Source: Pseudomonas sp. MM211
Lineage (GTDB): Bacteria > Pseudomonadota > Gammaproteobacteria > Pseudomonadales > Pseudomonadaceae
Assembly: GCF_020386635.1 (NCBI RefSeq)
Contig: NZ_CP081942.1
Span: forward strand, 620,001 to 684,000
Reading direction: 5' to 3'
DNA length: 64,000 nucleotides
Shown: positions 21,950 to 31,667 of the stretch, in pieces
Layout of the letters: every line of letters starts with the position of its first letter
Numbering within the stretch: the stretch's first letter is position 1
Program-made: the position numbers and the translations under genes
Notes under the pieces: generated by a model
What the model was told of the DNA's origin: nothing
Seen by the model: the letters and a program-made list of their open reading frames with translations, nothing else
Database searches by the model: none

Positions 21950-22228
21950 TCAGGCTTGCAGCTCCTTATCGAGGACTTCTTCGATCTCGCTCTTGATCTT
22001 GCCGCTCATCACCGAGAGCAGCAGGCCAAGGTTGAGCTGCAGGTGGACGCGATCTTCGCTGACCTCAATCCGCCCGTCGGCGCCGCTGCGTTTGAACTCC
22101 AGGGTGTCGCCGTTCCACTGGTAGCGCACGTCGTATTCTCGTGCCAAGCGCTCGGCCAGTTGTTCGGCCTTGCCCCGTGCAGCCTCGACCCCCAGGTTGT
22201 GGGGGCGATCGACGGTAATTCTGGCCAT
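21950..22228 (-). CDS. Polyhydroxyalkanoic acid system protein (TIGR02610)
   Basis: A 92-aa protein of the family annotated as PHA-system proteins, usually found between the pha genes and ubiE in pseudomonads. The start MARITVDRPHNLGVEAA at 22228 has AGGAGAG upstream. It is a mixed alpha/beta fold with an amphipathic helical end. Molecular function is not established. No pha gene is visible on either side here. Confidence 0.8.
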   Translation of the reverse strand: MARITVDRPHNLGVEAARGKAEQLAERLAREYDVRYQWNGDTLEFKRSGADGRIEVSEDRVHLQLNLGLLLSVMSGKIKSEIEEVLDKELQA

Positions 22229-22471
22229 CACGGCTCTCCTGACTAAAAACGCTGGCGGCGGAATATACAAGAAGCACCCAGTGCCCCACTACCACGCGTG
22301 CAGCCTGTACCCAGCTTTTAGGTTTAGAATGCGGGCACTCGGCTTACTAAAGCCTGTTATCGCCGTGCTGCAGGCCAGCCTATGGCCCCACTGGCGGTTA
22401 CGCCTTGCATGGTTCTAGCTCGCAGGCTTTTAAATAGGCGCCAAGCCTCTCGGATTTCAGGAAAGGGTGAC

Positions 22472-23242
22472 ATGAACGATCCGCGCAAGAACGACGACAG
22501 CGAACCTACCACCCACTTCGGCTTCCAGGATGTTCCAGAAAGCAGGAAGGCGGACAAGGTCGCCGAAGTGTTCCACTCGGTGGCAGCCAAGTACGACCTG
22601 ATGAACGACCTGCTCTCCGGCGGCATGCACCGCCTGTGGAAGCGTTTCACCATCGAGCTGTCCGGCGTACGTAGCGGCAACCGCGTGCTGGACATCGCTG
22701 GTGGCACCGGTGACCTGGCCCGCCAGTTCTCGCGCATCGTCGGCGAGACCGGCGAGGTGGTGCTGGCCGACATCAACGCTTCGATGCTCAGGGTCGGTCG
22801 TGACCGCCTGCTCGACCGCGGCGTGTCGGGCAACATCGCATTCGTCCAGGCTGACGCCGAAAAGCTGCCCTTTCCGGACAACCATTTCGACTGCGTGACC
22901 ATCGCCTTCGGCCTGCGTAACGTCACTCATAAAGATGCCGCCATCGCCTCCATGCTGCGCGTGCTCAAGCCTGGTGGTCGCCTGCTGGTGCTGGAATTCT
23001 CCAAGCCCAAGAGCAGCCTGCTGTCCAAGGTCTACGACACCTATTCGTTCAACTTCATGCCGCTGGTGGGCAAGCTGGTCACCAACGACGCCGAGAGCTA
23101 TCGCTACTTGGCCGAGTCGATCCGCATGCACCCGGATCAAGATACCCTCAAGGCGATGATGGAAGCCGCCGGTTTCGACCGCGTGACTTACCACAACATG
23201 ACCGGCGGCATCGTCGCTCTGCACCGCGGTATCAAGCCCTGA
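22472..23242 (+). CDS. ubiE: Ubiquinone/menaquinone biosynthesis C-methyltransferase
   Basis: SAM-dependent C-methylation of the benzoquinol ring in ubiquinone synthesis. It has 256 aa from ATG 22472; the upstream open frame is non-coding. Motifs include [14 protein letters not shown] (SAM loop), [13 protein letters not shown] and [12 protein letters not shown]. Its stop overlaps the ubiJ start (TGATG), the first of a series of tight junctions through rsmE that indicates one long operon. Confidence 0.97.
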   Translation: MNDPRKNDDSEPTTHFGFQDVPESRKADKVAEVFHSVAAKYDLMNDLLSGGMHRLWKRFTIELSGVRSGNRVLDIAGGTGDLARQFSRIVGETGEVVLADINASMLRVGRDRLLDRGVSGNIAFVQADAEKLPFPDNHFDCVTIAFGLRNVTHKDAAIASMLRVLKPGGRLLVLEFSKPKSSLLSKVYDTYSFNFMPLVGKLVTNDAESYRYLAESIRMHPDQDTLKAMMEAAGFDRVTYHNMTGGIVALHRGIKP

Positions 23243-23859
23243 TGCTGAGTCAGGCCCTGTTCGCGGGCGTCGAGCGTGGTCTCAATCGCGTACTCGCGCT
23301 GGACAGCACTGCCCTACCACGCCTGGCGCGGCTGAATGGCCGGGTGATCGCGGTCGAGTCGCGGACTCCTGCGTTCGCGCTGTTTATCCTCGCTGATGGC
23401 CAAGGCTTACGGCTGGCAGGCCAATGGGCTGGCCAGATCGACTGCACGCTGCGCGCACCAGCCAGCGCGCTGCTACGCCTGGCGCTGGCCAAGGACAAGC
23501 AGGCCGTGCTGCATGAGCCTGAGGTCGATCTGGACGGCGACAGTGGCACGCTGATGGAACTGGCCGGCATCCTGCAGGATCTCGAGCTGGACTGGGAATA
23601 CGAGCTGTCACGCTGGCTCGGCCCGATCGCCACGCCGCTGCTCGCTGGCCACCTGCGCAGCCGCGCCGGCTGGACGCGAGACAATATTCACAGCCTGCAA
23701 CTGAGCCTGGCCGATTACCTCAGCGAAGAATCACGCACGCTGGTTGGCCACCGTGAGGCCGAGGCACGCTTTGCCGAGTTGGATGACCTGAAACTTTCCC
23801 TCGACCGTCTCGACGCGCGCATCGAGCGCCTCGTACTACGCCATAAGCCAATCGCATGA
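23242..23859 (+). CDS. ubiJ: Ubiquinone biosynthesis accessory factor UbiJ
   Basis: Lipid-binding accessory protein of the aerobic Ubi complex. It has 205 aa: an N-terminal SCP2-like sterol-carrier domain (about 15-115) and a C-terminal charged helical tail ending [13 protein letters not shown], probably coiled coil. It overlaps ubiE by one base and ubiB by four (ATGA). Assignment rests on the domain and the fixed ubiE-ubiJ-ubiB order. Confidence 0.93.
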   Translation: MLSQALFAGVERGLNRVLALDSTALPRLARLNGRVIAVESRTPAFALFILADGQGLRLAGQWAGQIDCTLRAPASALLRLALAKDKQAVLHEPEVDLDGDSGTLMELAGILQDLELDWEYELSRWLGPIATPLLAGHLRSRAGWTRDNIHSLQLSLADYLSEESRTLVGHREAEARFAELDDLKLSLDRLDARIERLVLRHKPIA

Positions 23860-25463
23860 AGCTGCTTGCCGTTCGTCGTCTGTTGCGCATCCTCTACGTG
23901 GTCATCCGCTACCGCCTGGATGACCTGCTGTTCGCCCTGCCGCTGCCCTTCTGGCTGCGCGCACCGCGCTTCCTGCTGCCCTGGCGCTGGCTGCCGCGCA
24001 AGGCGTCGCCGCTCAATCGCGGTCAGCGCCTGCGTTTGGCCCTGGAAGAGCTGGGGCCGATTTTCATCAAGTTCGGCCAGTTGCTGTCCACCCGCCGCGA
24101 CCTGCTACCGCCGGATATCGCTGACGAGCTGACTCACCTGCAGGATCGCGTGCCACCGTTCGACCCGGCCAAATCACTGGCACTGATCGAAGAGCAACTG
24201 GGCATGCCGGTCAGCCAAGCGTTCGCCCGCTTCGACACCGAGCCGCTGGCCTCCGCCTCCGTCGCCCAGGTGCACGCGGCACAGCTGAAAAGCGGCGAAG
24301 AAGTGGTGGTCAAGGTAGTGCGCCCAGGCCTCAAGCCGATCATCCGCGCCGACATGGCCTGGCTGTTCCTGCTCGCCAAGCTGGCCGAGCGCGCCTCGGC
24401 CGAAGCGCGCCGCCTGCACCCGGTGGACGTGGTCAGCGATTACGAGAAGACCATCTACGACGAACTCGACCTGCTGCGCGAGGCGGCCAACGCCAGCCAG
24501 TTGCGGCGCAACTTCGAGGGCTCTGACCTGCTTTACGTACCGCAGGTGTACTGGGACTGGTGCCGCCCCAAGGTACTGGTGATGGAGCGCATCTATGGCA
24601 TCCAGGTCACCGACTTGGCCACCCTGGCCGACCAGCGCACCGATATGAAGCTGCTGGCCGAACGCGGCGTGGAGATTTTCTTCACCCAGGTGTTCACCCA
24701 CAGTTTCTTCCATGCCGACATGCACCCGGGCAACATCTTCGTCAGCACGCGAACGCCCTGGAACCCGCAGTACATTGCCATCGACTGCGGCATCATCGGC
24801 AGCCTCACCCCCGAGGATCAGGATTACCTGGCACGCAACCTGGTGGCCTTCTTCAAGCGTGACTACCGCAAGGTGGCGCAGTTGCACATCGACTCTGGCT
24901 GGGTGCCACAGGAAACCCAGGTCAACGATTTCGAAGCGGCGATCCGCACCGTGTGCGAGCCGATCTTCGAGCGCCCGCTCAAGGATATTTCCTTCGGCTT
25001 GCTGCTGATGCGCCTGTTCCAGACCGCGCGGCGCTTCAATATGGAAGTCCAGCCGCAGTTGGTGCTGCTGCAGAAGACCTTGCTCAACATCGAGGGTCTC
25101 GGCCGCCAGTTGTACCCAGATCTGGATCTGTGGACGACTGCTCAGCCGTTCCTCGAGCGCTGGATGCGCCAACGCGTCAGCCCGCGCAACCTGCTGCAAA
25201 ACCTGCAGAGTCAGGTCGAGCAAGTGCCGCACCTGGCCAACATGACCCGCAGCCTGCTCGAACGCATGGCTCAGCCCCACGCTAAAGATCCACCACCGCC
25301 ATGGCGCGAGCGTGACGGCTGGGCGGTACGACTGATCGGCGCCGCGCTGATCGGCGGCGGCGTGGTGCTGGCCCTGGGCATGGCCAACCTGAGTGAACCG
25401 GCCATCGCCTGGCCCGCCTGGCTGATGACCGCCAGTGGTCTGTACCTGATCGTGCGCCGATAG
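23856..25463 (+). CDS. ubiB: UbiB, atypical kinase-like ATPase for ubiquinone biosynthesis
   Basis: Member of the ABC1/ADCK family that supports ubiquinone synthesis at the inner membrane. It has 535 aa. The family KxGQ motif is in [20 protein letters not shown], the Ala-rich loop is [11 protein letters not shown], and the catalytic-loop equivalents are [12 protein letters not shown] and [10 protein letters not shown]. Two hydrophobic C-terminal helices (about 485-532) anchor it in the membrane. ATGA overlap with ubiJ. Confidence 0.96.
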   Translation: MKLLAVRRLLRILYVVIRYRLDDLLFALPLPFWLRAPRFLLPWRWLPRKASPLNRGQRLRLALEELGPIFIKFGQLLSTRRDLLPPDIADELTHLQDRVPPFDPAKSLALIEEQLGMPVSQAFARFDTEPLASASVAQVHAAQLKSGEEVVVKVVRPGLKPIIRADMAWLFLLAKLAERASAEARRLHPVDVVSDYEKTIYDELDLLREAANASQLRRNFEGSDLLYVPQVYWDWCRPKVLVMERIYGIQVTDLATLADQRTDMKLLAERGVEIFFTQVFTHSFFHADMHPGNIFVSTRTPWNPQYIAIDCGIIGSLTPEDQDYLARNLVAFFKRDYRKVAQLHIDSGWVPQETQVNDFEAAIRTVCEPIFERPLKDISFGLLLMRLFQTARRFNMEVQPQLVLLQKTLLNIEGLGRQLYPDLDLWTTAQPFLERWMRQRVSPRNLLQNLQSQVEQVPHLANMTRSLLERMAQPHAKDPPPPWRERDGWAVRLIGAALIGGGVVLALGMANLSEPAIAWPAWLMTASGLYLIVRR

Positions 25464-25525
25464 CCAGCTAGCGCCCTGGCTGGCACACTTGCAACGAAAC
25501 GCCGCGTCTCGAATACGGAAAAGCA

Positions 25526-25927
25526 ATGAACAACTGGTTAGATGAAGTCACTTGGAACGAAGACGGCCTGGTGCCGGCCATCGCCCAAGATCACCAGACC
25601 GGGCGCATCCTTATGATGGCCTGGATGAACCGCGAAGCATTGGCCCTGACTGCCAGCGAGCAGCGCGCCATCTACTGGTCACGCTCACGTGGCAAGCTGT
25701 GGCGCAAGGGCGAGGAATCCGGTCATGTGCAGAAGCTCCACGAGCTGCGTCTGGACTGTGACGCCGACGTGATCGTGTTAAAGGTTGAACAGCTCGGCGG
25801 CATCGCTTGCCATACCGGGCGCGAAAGTTGCTTCTACCGGGTATTCGAGAATGGCGCGTGGAAGACCGTCGATGCCGTCTTGAAAGATCCGCACACCATA
25901 TATGCACCGGAACACCGCCATGACTGA
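25526..25927 (+). CDS. hisI: Phosphoribosyl-AMP cyclohydrolase
   Basis: Third step of histidine synthesis, opening the adenine ring of PR-AMP. It has 133 aa and is monofunctional, as in other pseudomonads (E. coli has a HisIE fusion). Conserved motifs are [32 protein letters not shown] and the zinc cysteines in [10 protein letters not shown]. Overlaps hisE by 8 bases. Confidence 0.96.
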   Translation: MNNWLDEVTWNEDGLVPAIAQDHQTGRILMMAWMNREALALTASEQRAIYWSRSRGKLWRKGEESGHVQKLHELRLDCDADVIVLKVEQLGGIACHTGRESCFYRVFENGAWKTVDAVLKDPHTIYAPEHRHD

Positions 25928-26261
25928 TACCCTCAAGCGCTTGGCCGAGGTGCTGGAGTCGCGCAAGGGCGCGGCCCCAGACAGCTCTTACGTGGCCAGC
26001 CTGTACCACAAGGGTCTGAACAAGATCCTGGAGAAGGTCGGCGAAGAATCGGTGGAAACCATTCTTGCCGCCAAGGACGCTGCCACCAGCGGTGACTGCA
26101 GCGATCTGATCTACGAAACTGCCGACCTGTGGTTCCACAGCATGGTCATGCTGGCCGCGCTGGATCAGCACCCACAGGCGGTGCTGGATGAACTGGATCG
26201 CCGTTTCGGCCTGTCCGGGCATGCGGAAAAAGCCGCACGAAGCGACAGCGACACTCAATAA
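25920..26261 (+). CDS. hisE: Phosphoribosyl-ATP pyrophosphatase
   Basis: Second step of histidine synthesis, converting PR-ATP to PR-AMP. It has 113 aa from ATG 25920, inside the end of his[20 protein letters not shown] is the MazG-like metal-binding helix region typical of HisE. The gap to tatA is 24 bases, so histidine and Tat genes share the transcript, as in PA5066-PA5070. Confidence 0.95.
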   Translation: MTDTLKRLAEVLESRKGAAPDSSYVASLYHKGLNKILEKVGEESVETILAAKDAATSGDCSDLIYETADLWFHSMVMLAALDQHPQAVLDELDRRFGLSGHAEKAARSDSDTQ

Positions 26262-26285
26262 AGACTCTGACGAGGACAATGCAGC

Positions 26286-26552
26286 ATGGGCATTTTCGAT
26301 TGGAAACACTGGGTAGTCATCCTTATCGTCGTCGTGCTGGTGTTTGGCACCAAGAAACTCAAGAACCTCGGCTCCGACGTCGGTGAAACCATCAAGGGTT
26401 TCCGCAAGGCGATGAACGAAGACGAGACCAAGCCGGCCGAACCGCAAGCGCAGCAACCCCAACAGCCTTATCAGCAGCAGGCGCCGCTGAACCAGCCGCA
26501 CACTGTGGAAGGCCAGGCCAGCAAGGTCGAAGAACCGCTGCGTAAAGACTGA
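26286..26552 (+). CDS. tatA: Sec-independent protein translocase TatA
   Basis: Oligomerising pore-forming subunit of the twin-arginine export pathway. It has 88 aa: one N-terminal transmembrane helix ([16 protein letters not shown]), an amphipathic helix ([16 protein letters not shown]) and a polar Gln/Pro-rich tail. AGGA-type ribosome site upstream. Confidence 0.95.
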   Translation: MGIFDWKHWVVILIVVVLVFGTKKLKNLGSDVGETIKGFRKAMNEDETKPAEPQAQQPQQPYQQQAPLNQPHTVEGQASKVEEPLRKD

Positions 26553-26561
26553 GGCCAGAGC

Positions 26562-27011
26562 ATGTTCGGTATCAGTTTCAGCGAGCTGCTGCTGGTCGGG
26601 TTGATTGCCCTGCTGGTGCTCGGCCCCGAGCGTCTGCCTGGCGCTGCCCGAACGGCAGGGTTGTGGATCGGGCGCATCAAGCGCAGCTTCAATGCGATCA
26701 AGTCGGAGGTCGAGCGAGAAATCGGCGCTGACGAAATCCGTCGCCAGTTGCATAACGAACATATCCTCGAGCTCGAGCGGGAAATGCAGGCGGTCAAGAA
26801 CGACATCCTGCCGCCAGCCCCCCAAGCGGCAGTGCCAGCGCCCGCGCAGCAATCGGCGTCCGTCGCCGAGTCAGCTCCGGTAGCTCCGGTAGCTCCGGTA
26901 GCTCCGGTAGCTCCGGTAGCTCCGGTAGCTCCGGCTGAGCCTGCTCCAGCTTCTGCAACACCTCCAGCCCCGGCGCACGTCGCCAGCCAGGACAAGACGC
27001 CGCAACCATGA
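26562..27011 (+). CDS. tatB: Sec-independent protein translocase TatB
   Basis: Twin-arginine signal receptor partner of TatC. It has 149 aa: one N-terminal helix ([22 protein letters not shown]), an amphipathic helix, then an Ala/Pro/Val tail. The tail contains a run of Ala-Pro-Val repeats encoded by a perfect 9-base tandem repeat (26874-26936). The stop overlaps tatC by four bases. Confidence 0.95.
   Translation: MFGISFSELLLVGLIALLVLGPERLPGAARTAGLWIGRIKRSFNAIKSEVEREIGADEIRRQLHNEHILELEREMQAVKNDILPPAPQAAVPAPAQQSASVAESAPVAPVAPVAPVAPVAPVAPAEPAPASATPPAPAHVASQDKTPQP
26874..26936 (+). repeat. Nine-base tandem repeat (GCTCCGGTA) inside tatB
   Basis: Six exact copies of GCTCCGGTA and one partial copy run head to tail from 26874. 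Each unit adds Ala-Pro-Val in frame, so copy-number change would only lengthen or shorten the TatB tail. It is a candidate strain-typing locus. Confidence 0.95.
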
Positions 27012-27799
27012 GTCGACTCTCTGACAACGACCAGGAAATGCCGCTGGTTTCTCATCTTGCCGAGTTGCGTACGCGCCTGCTGCGCTGCGTAGGCGCTATC
27101 TTTCTGCTTTTCGCCGGCCTGTTCTACTTCACGCAGCAGATCTACACGCTGGTTTCGGCGCCGCTGCGTCAGTACCTGCCGGAAGGCGCGACGATGATCG
27201 CCACCGATGTGGCCTCGCCGTTCCTCACCCCGTTCAAGCTGACCATGATCGTTGCGGTGTTCCTGGCCATGCCGGTGATCCTGCATCAGGTCTGGGGCTT
27301 CATCGCGCCGGGCCTGTACAAGCACGAGAAGCGCATCGCCATCCCGCTGCTGATCTCCAGCATCATCCTGTTCTACAGCGGCATGGCCTTCGCCTACTTT
27401 CTGGTCTTTCCGATCATCTTCCACTTCTTCGCCAGCGTGACGCCCGAAGGCGTGTCGATGATGACCGACATCGCCAGCTACCTCGACTTCGTGATGACGC
27501 TGTTCTTCGCCTTTGGCGTGGCCTTCGAGATCCCCGTGGCCGTGGTGCTGCTGATCTGGATCGGTGTGGTCGATGTCGAATACCTGCGCAAGATTCGCCC
27601 CTACGTGATCATCGGCTGCTTCGTGGTCGGCATGATCCTGACGCCGCCGGACATCTTCTCGCAGACCCTGCTGGCCGTGCCGATGTGGCTGCTGTTCGAG
27701 CTTGGCATCATTGCCGGTAGCATGATCCGTACGCGTCGCGGCGAGCCCGACGAGGACGAGGAAACCCCGGCCGACCAGCCGCCCAGCACGCAAGCATGA
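27008..27799 (+). CDS. tatC: Sec-independent protein translocase TatC
   Basis: Multispanning core of the Tat receptor that binds the twin-arginine signal. It has 263 aa with six predicted membrane helices and the N-terminal [12 protein letters not shown] motif of the family; [21 protein letters not shown] and [13 protein letters not shown] segments follow. The C-terminal tail is acidic. ATGA overlap with rsmE. Confidence 0.96.
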   Translation: MSRLSDNDQEMPLVSHLAELRTRLLRCVGAIFLLFAGLFYFTQQIYTLVSAPLRQYLPEGATMIATDVASPFLTPFKLTMIVAVFLAMPVILHQVWGFIAPGLYKHEKRIAIPLLISSIILFYSGMAFAYFLVFPIIFHFFASVTPEGVSMMTDIASYLDFVMTLFFAFGVAFEIPVAVVLLIWIGVVDVEYLRKIRPYVIIGCFVVGMILTPPDIFSQTLLAVPMWLLFELGIIAGSMIRTRRGEPDEDEETPADQPPSTQA

Positions 27800-28503
27800 A
27801 CCTGCTGCTGCTCGAAGACGGCGACTTCATCGCCGCCGATCGTGTACGCCTCGATGGGCGCCGTCTGACCCACCTGCACGAAGTGCACCGCGCCGAGAAC
27901 GGCGACACCCTGCGGGTCGGCCGCCTCGGCGGCGGCATGGGTCGCGGTCAGTTGCTGCAGCTGGACGCCAACAGCGCAGAGCTGCAGGTCAGCTTCGGCC
28001 AGCCACCACCCGCCAAGCTGCCGATCACCCTGCTGCTCGCCCTGCCGCGACCGAAGATGCTCAAGCGCGTGCTGCAAAGCGTCGCCGCCATGGGCGTGCC
28101 ACGGCTGATCCTGCTCAACAGCTACCGGGTGGAAAAAAGTTTCTGGCAGACGCCCTTTCTAGAGCCGACAGCCATTCGCGAGCAGCTGATTCTCGGCCTG
28201 GAACAGGCCCGCGATACGGTGCTGCCCGAGGTGATCATCGAGAAGCGCTTCAAGCCCTTCGTCGAGGATCGCCTGCCACAGTTAGCGTCCGGAACTCTCG
28301 GCCTGACCGGCCACCCGGGCAACTACCCGGCGTGCCCGCGCGCCGTCGAACAGCCGGTCACCCTGGCCATCGGCCCAGAAGGCGGTTGGATTCCCTACGA
28401 AGTCGACAAGCTTGCCGAGGCGGGCCTGCAACCGGTGCAGCTGGGTGAGCGGATTCTGCGGGTAGAGACGGCTGTTACCGCGCTATTGGCCAGGTTGTTC
28501 TGA
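27796..28503 (+). CDS. rsmE: 16S rRNA (uracil1498-N3)-methyltransferase
   Basis: Methylates U1498 in 16S rRNA. It has 235 aa: an N-terminal PUA-like domain (about 1-70) and a C-terminal SPOUT domain with [17 protein letters not shown] and [11 protein letters not shown], which form the SAM-binding knot. It ends the ubiE-rsmE transcript, as with PA5071. Confidence 0.95.
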   Translation: MNLLLLEDGDFIAADRVRLDGRRLTHLHEVHRAENGDTLRVGRLGGGMGRGQLLQLDANSAELQVSFGQPPPAKLPITLLLALPRPKMLKRVLQSVAAMGVPRLILLNSYRVEKSFWQTPFLEPTAIREQLILGLEQARDTVLPEVIIEKRFKPFVEDRLPQLASGTLGLTGHPGNYPACPRAVEQPVTLAIGPEGGWIPYEVDKLAEAGLQPVQLGERILRVETAVTALLARLF

Positions 28504-28534
28504 GCGGGCACTTGAGGTAGCGGCCGCTCGCGGT

Positions 28535-28617
28535 CGTGGGAGTGGCCGGGCGGCGATCCGCTTTAGCTGCGAGCTCTTTGCTCTTCAATAGAGCTCGCGG
28601 CTAAAGCCACTCCTACA
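28535..28617. repeat. Long hairpin element, family B, copy 1
   Basis: The left arm is GTGGGAGTGG, then an insert CCGGGCGGCGATCCG, then CTTTAGCTGCGAGCTC. The right arm mirrors it as GAGCTCGCGGCTAAAG then CCACTCCTAC. The loop TTTGCTCTTCAATA is the exact reverse complement of the loop of the copy at 48151. The whole 264-base gap between rsmE and the acyltransferase gene otherwise holds nothing I recognise; the hairpin could serve as an rsmE terminator. Confidence 0.8.
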
Positions 28618-28767
28618 AAAAGAAAGCTCTGCCCCTACCGTCTGCTTTTGCCTTACCAAAGCCATCGCCGCTCAAGGGACATCCAGTAACGCCTTGTCCG
28701 GCAGAGCGATTTGGCGCCAGCCTGCTGTCTGCCTATGATGAACACCTCGTGCCCACAAGGAGCTGCC

Positions 28768-29661
28768 ATGCGCCGTCTGCTCACCGGCCTCACTGTTATT
28801 TTCCTGCTCTTGCTCAACACTCTGATCCTGATCGGGCCGATGCTGATTATCGCCATCGGCAAGTTCGTGCTGCCGGGCAAAGCACTCAAGGCCGCCTGCT
28901 CACGCCAGGTGATGTGGGTCGCCGAGTTCTGGGCCGAAAACTGCAAACGCATCTTCGCGGCGCTCACCCCGACCCGGTGGGATATTCGCGGCGGCGGCGA
29001 ACTGCATCAGGACACCTCGTACCTGGTCATCAGCAATCACCAGTCGTGGGTCGACATTCCGGCGCTGGTGCAGGCGTTCAACCGCAAGACGCCCTACTTC
29101 AAGTTCTTCCTCAAACAGCAACTGATCTGGGTGCCCTTCCTCGGCCTGGCCTTCTGGGCGCTGGACTATCCGTTCATGAAGCGCTACTCGAAGGCCAAGC
29201 TGGAAAAGTATCCGCACCTCAAGGGCCAGGATCTAGATATCACCCGCCGCGCCTGCGAGAAGTTTCGCGAGCTGCCGGTCACCGTGGTCAATTACCTGGA
29301 AGGTACGCGCTGCACCCCGGCCAAACAGGCGCAGCAGGGCTCGCCCTATCGCTACCTGCTCAAGCCCAAGGCCGGCGGCGTGGCCTTCGTGCTGGCGGCG
29401 CTGGGCGAACAGCTGGATGCCATCCTCGACGTCACCATCGTCTACTCGGAAGAAACGCCGCCCGGCTTCTGGAAGCTGATCAGCGGGCAGGTACCCCGGA
29501 TCATCATGGATATTCGTACGCGCGCGCTCGATCCCGCGCTCTGGCAGGGCGACTACCAGAACGATGCCGAATTCCGCCTGTACGTGCAGAACTGGGTCAG
29601 CGCTTTATGGGAAGAGAAGGATGCGTTGATCGAGCAATTGAAGCAGGAGACCGCGGCCTGA
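28768..29661 (+). CDS. PlsC-like lysophospholipid acyltransferase (YihG-type)
   Basis: Transfers an acyl chain to the sn-2 position of lysophosphatidate or a related lysolipid at the inner membrane. It has 297 aa from ATG 28768 with AAGGAG upstream. An N-terminal membrane helix is followed by the acyltransferase motifs NHQSWVD (HX4D) and YLEGTR. FPILLFEEGTR-type plsC motifs are replaced by VVNYLEGTRC, as in the E. coli YihG subgroup. It is probably a secondary acyltransferase beside the main PlsC. Confidence 0.88.
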   Translation: MRRLLTGLTVIFLLLLNTLILIGPMLIIAIGKFVLPGKALKAACSRQVMWVAEFWAENCKRIFAALTPTRWDIRGGGELHQDTSYLVISNHQSWVDIPALVQAFNRKTPYFKFFLKQQLIWVPFLGLAFWALDYPFMKRYSKAKLEKYPHLKGQDLDITRRACEKFRELPVTVVNYLEGTRCTPAKQAQQGSPYRYLLKPKAGGVAFVLAALGEQLDAILDVTIVYSEETPPGFWKLISGQVPRIIMDIRTRALDPALWQGDYQNDAEFRLYVQNWVSALWEEKDALIEQLKQETAA

Positions 29662-29686
29662 ACCCGCTACGACCAGGCCCGGTGCA

Positions 29687-30121
29687 TCAGTCCGGCAGGA
29701 TCATATGACCTGACTCATCCAGCGGCGCGAAGGGGTTGTGCGCCAACTCCCAGAGATGGCCGTCCGGGTCGGCGAAGTAGCCGGAGTAACCGCCCCAAAA
29801 CACCTTTTCAGGCGCTTTGACCTGCCGTCCGCCCGAGGCGACAGCAAGCGCCATGGCCGCATCTACGGCTTCGGGGCTTTCCAGATTGTGCGCCAGGGTG
29901 ATGCCGGAGAAGCCCACAGGCCCGGCCTCGGACAGGTTGGCATCCTTGGCCAGTTCGTCCCGCGAGAACAGCCCAAGCGCGAGCCCTTTGAGCTTGATGA
30001 ACACGATCTTTTCCTGGGAAGCGGACGAGCGCGTCCAACCCAGCCGTTCATAAAAGGCGGCGCTGGCCTGTACGTCTGCCACGCCAAGGGTGATCAGGGA
30101 AATCCGTCGGTCAAAGCTCAT
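29687..30121 (-). CDS. VOC-superfamily (glyoxalase/bleomycin-resistance fold) protein
   Basis: A 144-aa vicinal-oxygen-chelate protein with paired beta-alpha-beta modules: SLITLGVADVQASAAFYERLGW at the front and YFADPDGHLWELAHNP at the back. Such proteins can be lyases, dioxygenases or resistance proteins, and the substrate cannot be told. It is transcribed toward the acyltransferase gene, converging with it. It lies upstream of nothing functionally related. Confidence 0.82.
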   Translation of the reverse strand: MSFDRRISLITLGVADVQASAAFYERLGWTRSSASQEKIVFIKLKGLALGLFSRDELAKDANLSEAGPVGFSGITLAHNLESPEAVDAAMALAVASGGRQVKAPEKVFWGGYSGYFADPDGHLWELAHNPFAPLDESGHMILPD

Positions 30122-30225
30122 GAGTTGCTCCTGCAGGTTTAGCCTGACAGGTTAGCAACTATTGCCTGCCTGACACGCACGGCAATCAAAGCGGCCAAGT
30201 GAGCGTGACAACGCTCGCTGACATG

Positions 30226-30251
30226 AAAACGGAGCCCTCAGGCTCCGTTTC
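30226..30251 (-). terminator. Terminator of fdhA
   Basis: AAACGGAGCC and GGCTCCGTTT pair around a 4-base loop five bases after the fdhA stop. On the minus strand it is followed by TTTTC. A second small hairpin (GAGCGT/ACGCTC, 30201-30216) lies just beyond. Confidence 0.88.
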
Positions 30252-30255
30252 TTGT

Positions 30256-31455
30256 TCAGGCCGCGCTGAATGTCTTGTGCGGGTCGATGACGAATTTCTT
30301 CGGCACGCCAGCATCGAACTCACCGTAACCGCGTGGCGCGTCCTCCAGGCTGATGACCTGCACGCCAACCACTTCGGCGATGTTGATGCGATCCCACATG
30401 ATCGCCTGCATCAGGGCACGGTTGTACTTCATCACCGGTGTCTGCCCGGTATGGAAGCTGTGCGACTTGGCCCAGCCGAGGCCGAAGCGGATGCTCAGGC
30501 TGCCGATCTTCGCTGCCGCGTCCACCGCGCCCGGGTCTTCGGTGACGTAGAGGCCGGGAATACCGATCTTGCCGGCCACCCGCACCACGCCCATCAACGA
30601 GTTGAGCACCGTGGCAGGCGCTTCGTGCTGGGCGCCGGCATGCCCATGACCGCGGGCCTCGAAGCCCACCGCGTCGACGGCGCAATCCACTTCCGGCTCA
30701 CCGAGCAGGTCGGCGATCTGCTCGTGCAGCGGCGTGTCCTTGGACAGGTCGGCGATCTCGAAGCCAACCGCCTTGGCATGGGCCAGGCGCACCGGATTGA
30801 CGTCACCGATGATCACCACTGCAGCGCCCAGCAGCCGCGCCGAAGCCGCTGCGGCCAGGCCGACCGGGCCTGCACCGGCCACATATACAGTGCTGCCTGG
30901 CCCCACGCCCGCCGTGACGGCGCCGTGGTAGCCGGTCGGCAGAATGTCGGAGAGGCAGGTCAGGTCGCGGATCTTTTCCATCGCCTTGTCGCGATCCGGC
31001 AGCTTCAGCAGGTTGAAGTCGGCGTAGGGCACCAGCACGTATTCGGCCTGGCCTCCGGTCCAGTCGCCCATGTCGACGTAGCCATAGGCGCCACCGGCAC
31101 GCGCCGGGTTGACCGTCAGGCAGACGCCGGTGTGCTGTTCCTTGCAGGAGCGGCAGCGGCCGCAGGCGACGTTGAAGGGCACGGACACCAGATCACCGAT
31201 CTTCAGGTTCTCGACATCGCTGCCCTTCTCGATCACCTCACCAGTGATCTCGTGGCCCAGTACCAGGCCGACCTGGGCGGTGGTGCGACCGCGCACCATG
31301 TGCTGGTCGGAGCCGCAGATATTGGTGGAAACCACCTTGAGGATGACCCCGTGCTCGATCTTGCGACCACGCGGATCCTGCATCTTCGGATAATCGATCT
31401 TCTGAACTTCGACCTTGCCCGTGCCGAGATAGACGACACCGCGATTACCAGACAT
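30256..31455 (-). CDS. fdhA: Glutathione-independent formaldehyde dehydrogenase
   Basis: NAD-dependent oxidation of formaldehyde to formate by a zinc alcohol-dehydrogenase-family enzyme; in P. putida and P. aeruginosa it detoxifies formaldehyde released by methyl-group catabolism. It has 399 aa from ATG 31455 with AAGGAG upstream. Motifs: catalytic-zinc region NICGSDQHM and GHEITGEV, structural-zinc cysteines in CGRCRSCKEQHTGVC, and the Rossmann loop VYVAGAGPVGLAAA. Last gene of the order glyA-soxBDAG-purU-fdhA, as in PA5415-PA5421. Its job is to oxidise formaldehyde made by SoxBDAG and the dgc enzymes. Confidence 0.96.
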   Translation of the reverse strand: MSGNRGVVYLGTGKVEVQKIDYPKMQDPRGRKIEHGVILKVVSTNICGSDQHMVRGRTTAQVGLVLGHEITGEVIEKGSDVENLKIGDLVSVPFNVACGRCRSCKEQHTGVCLTVNPARAGGAYGYVDMGDWTGGQAEYVLVPYADFNLLKLPDRDKAMEKIRDLTCLSDILPTGYHGAVTAGVGPGSTVYVAGAGPVGLAAAASARLLGAAVVIIGDVNPVRLAHAKAVGFEIADLSKDTPLHEQIADLLGEPEVDCAVDAVGFEARGHGHAGAQHEAPATVLNSLMGVVRVAGKIGIPGLYVTEDPGAVDAAAKIGSLSIRFGLGWAKSHSFHTGQTPVMKYNRALMQAIMWDRINIAEVVGVQVISLEDAPRGYGEFDAGVPKKFVIDPHKTFSAA

Positions 31456-31667
31456 ATGAATCTCCTTCTTGTTGTGGATACAAGGCACGTAGGCCCTGCA
31501 ATGGAGTATTGAAGCGTCTGTCTCGGCACCCGCCGGTAAGGGCAGGACGGCTACCGAGTGGTCGCGCCGACTGGTGGCGCAAACGGTCTAGGCAGACTAG
31601 CGAGCGCTTGGCGCTGCCATGGGGACAAAACCGACAGCGAGCGTTCTGTGCGCGGCACCCGTGCCAG

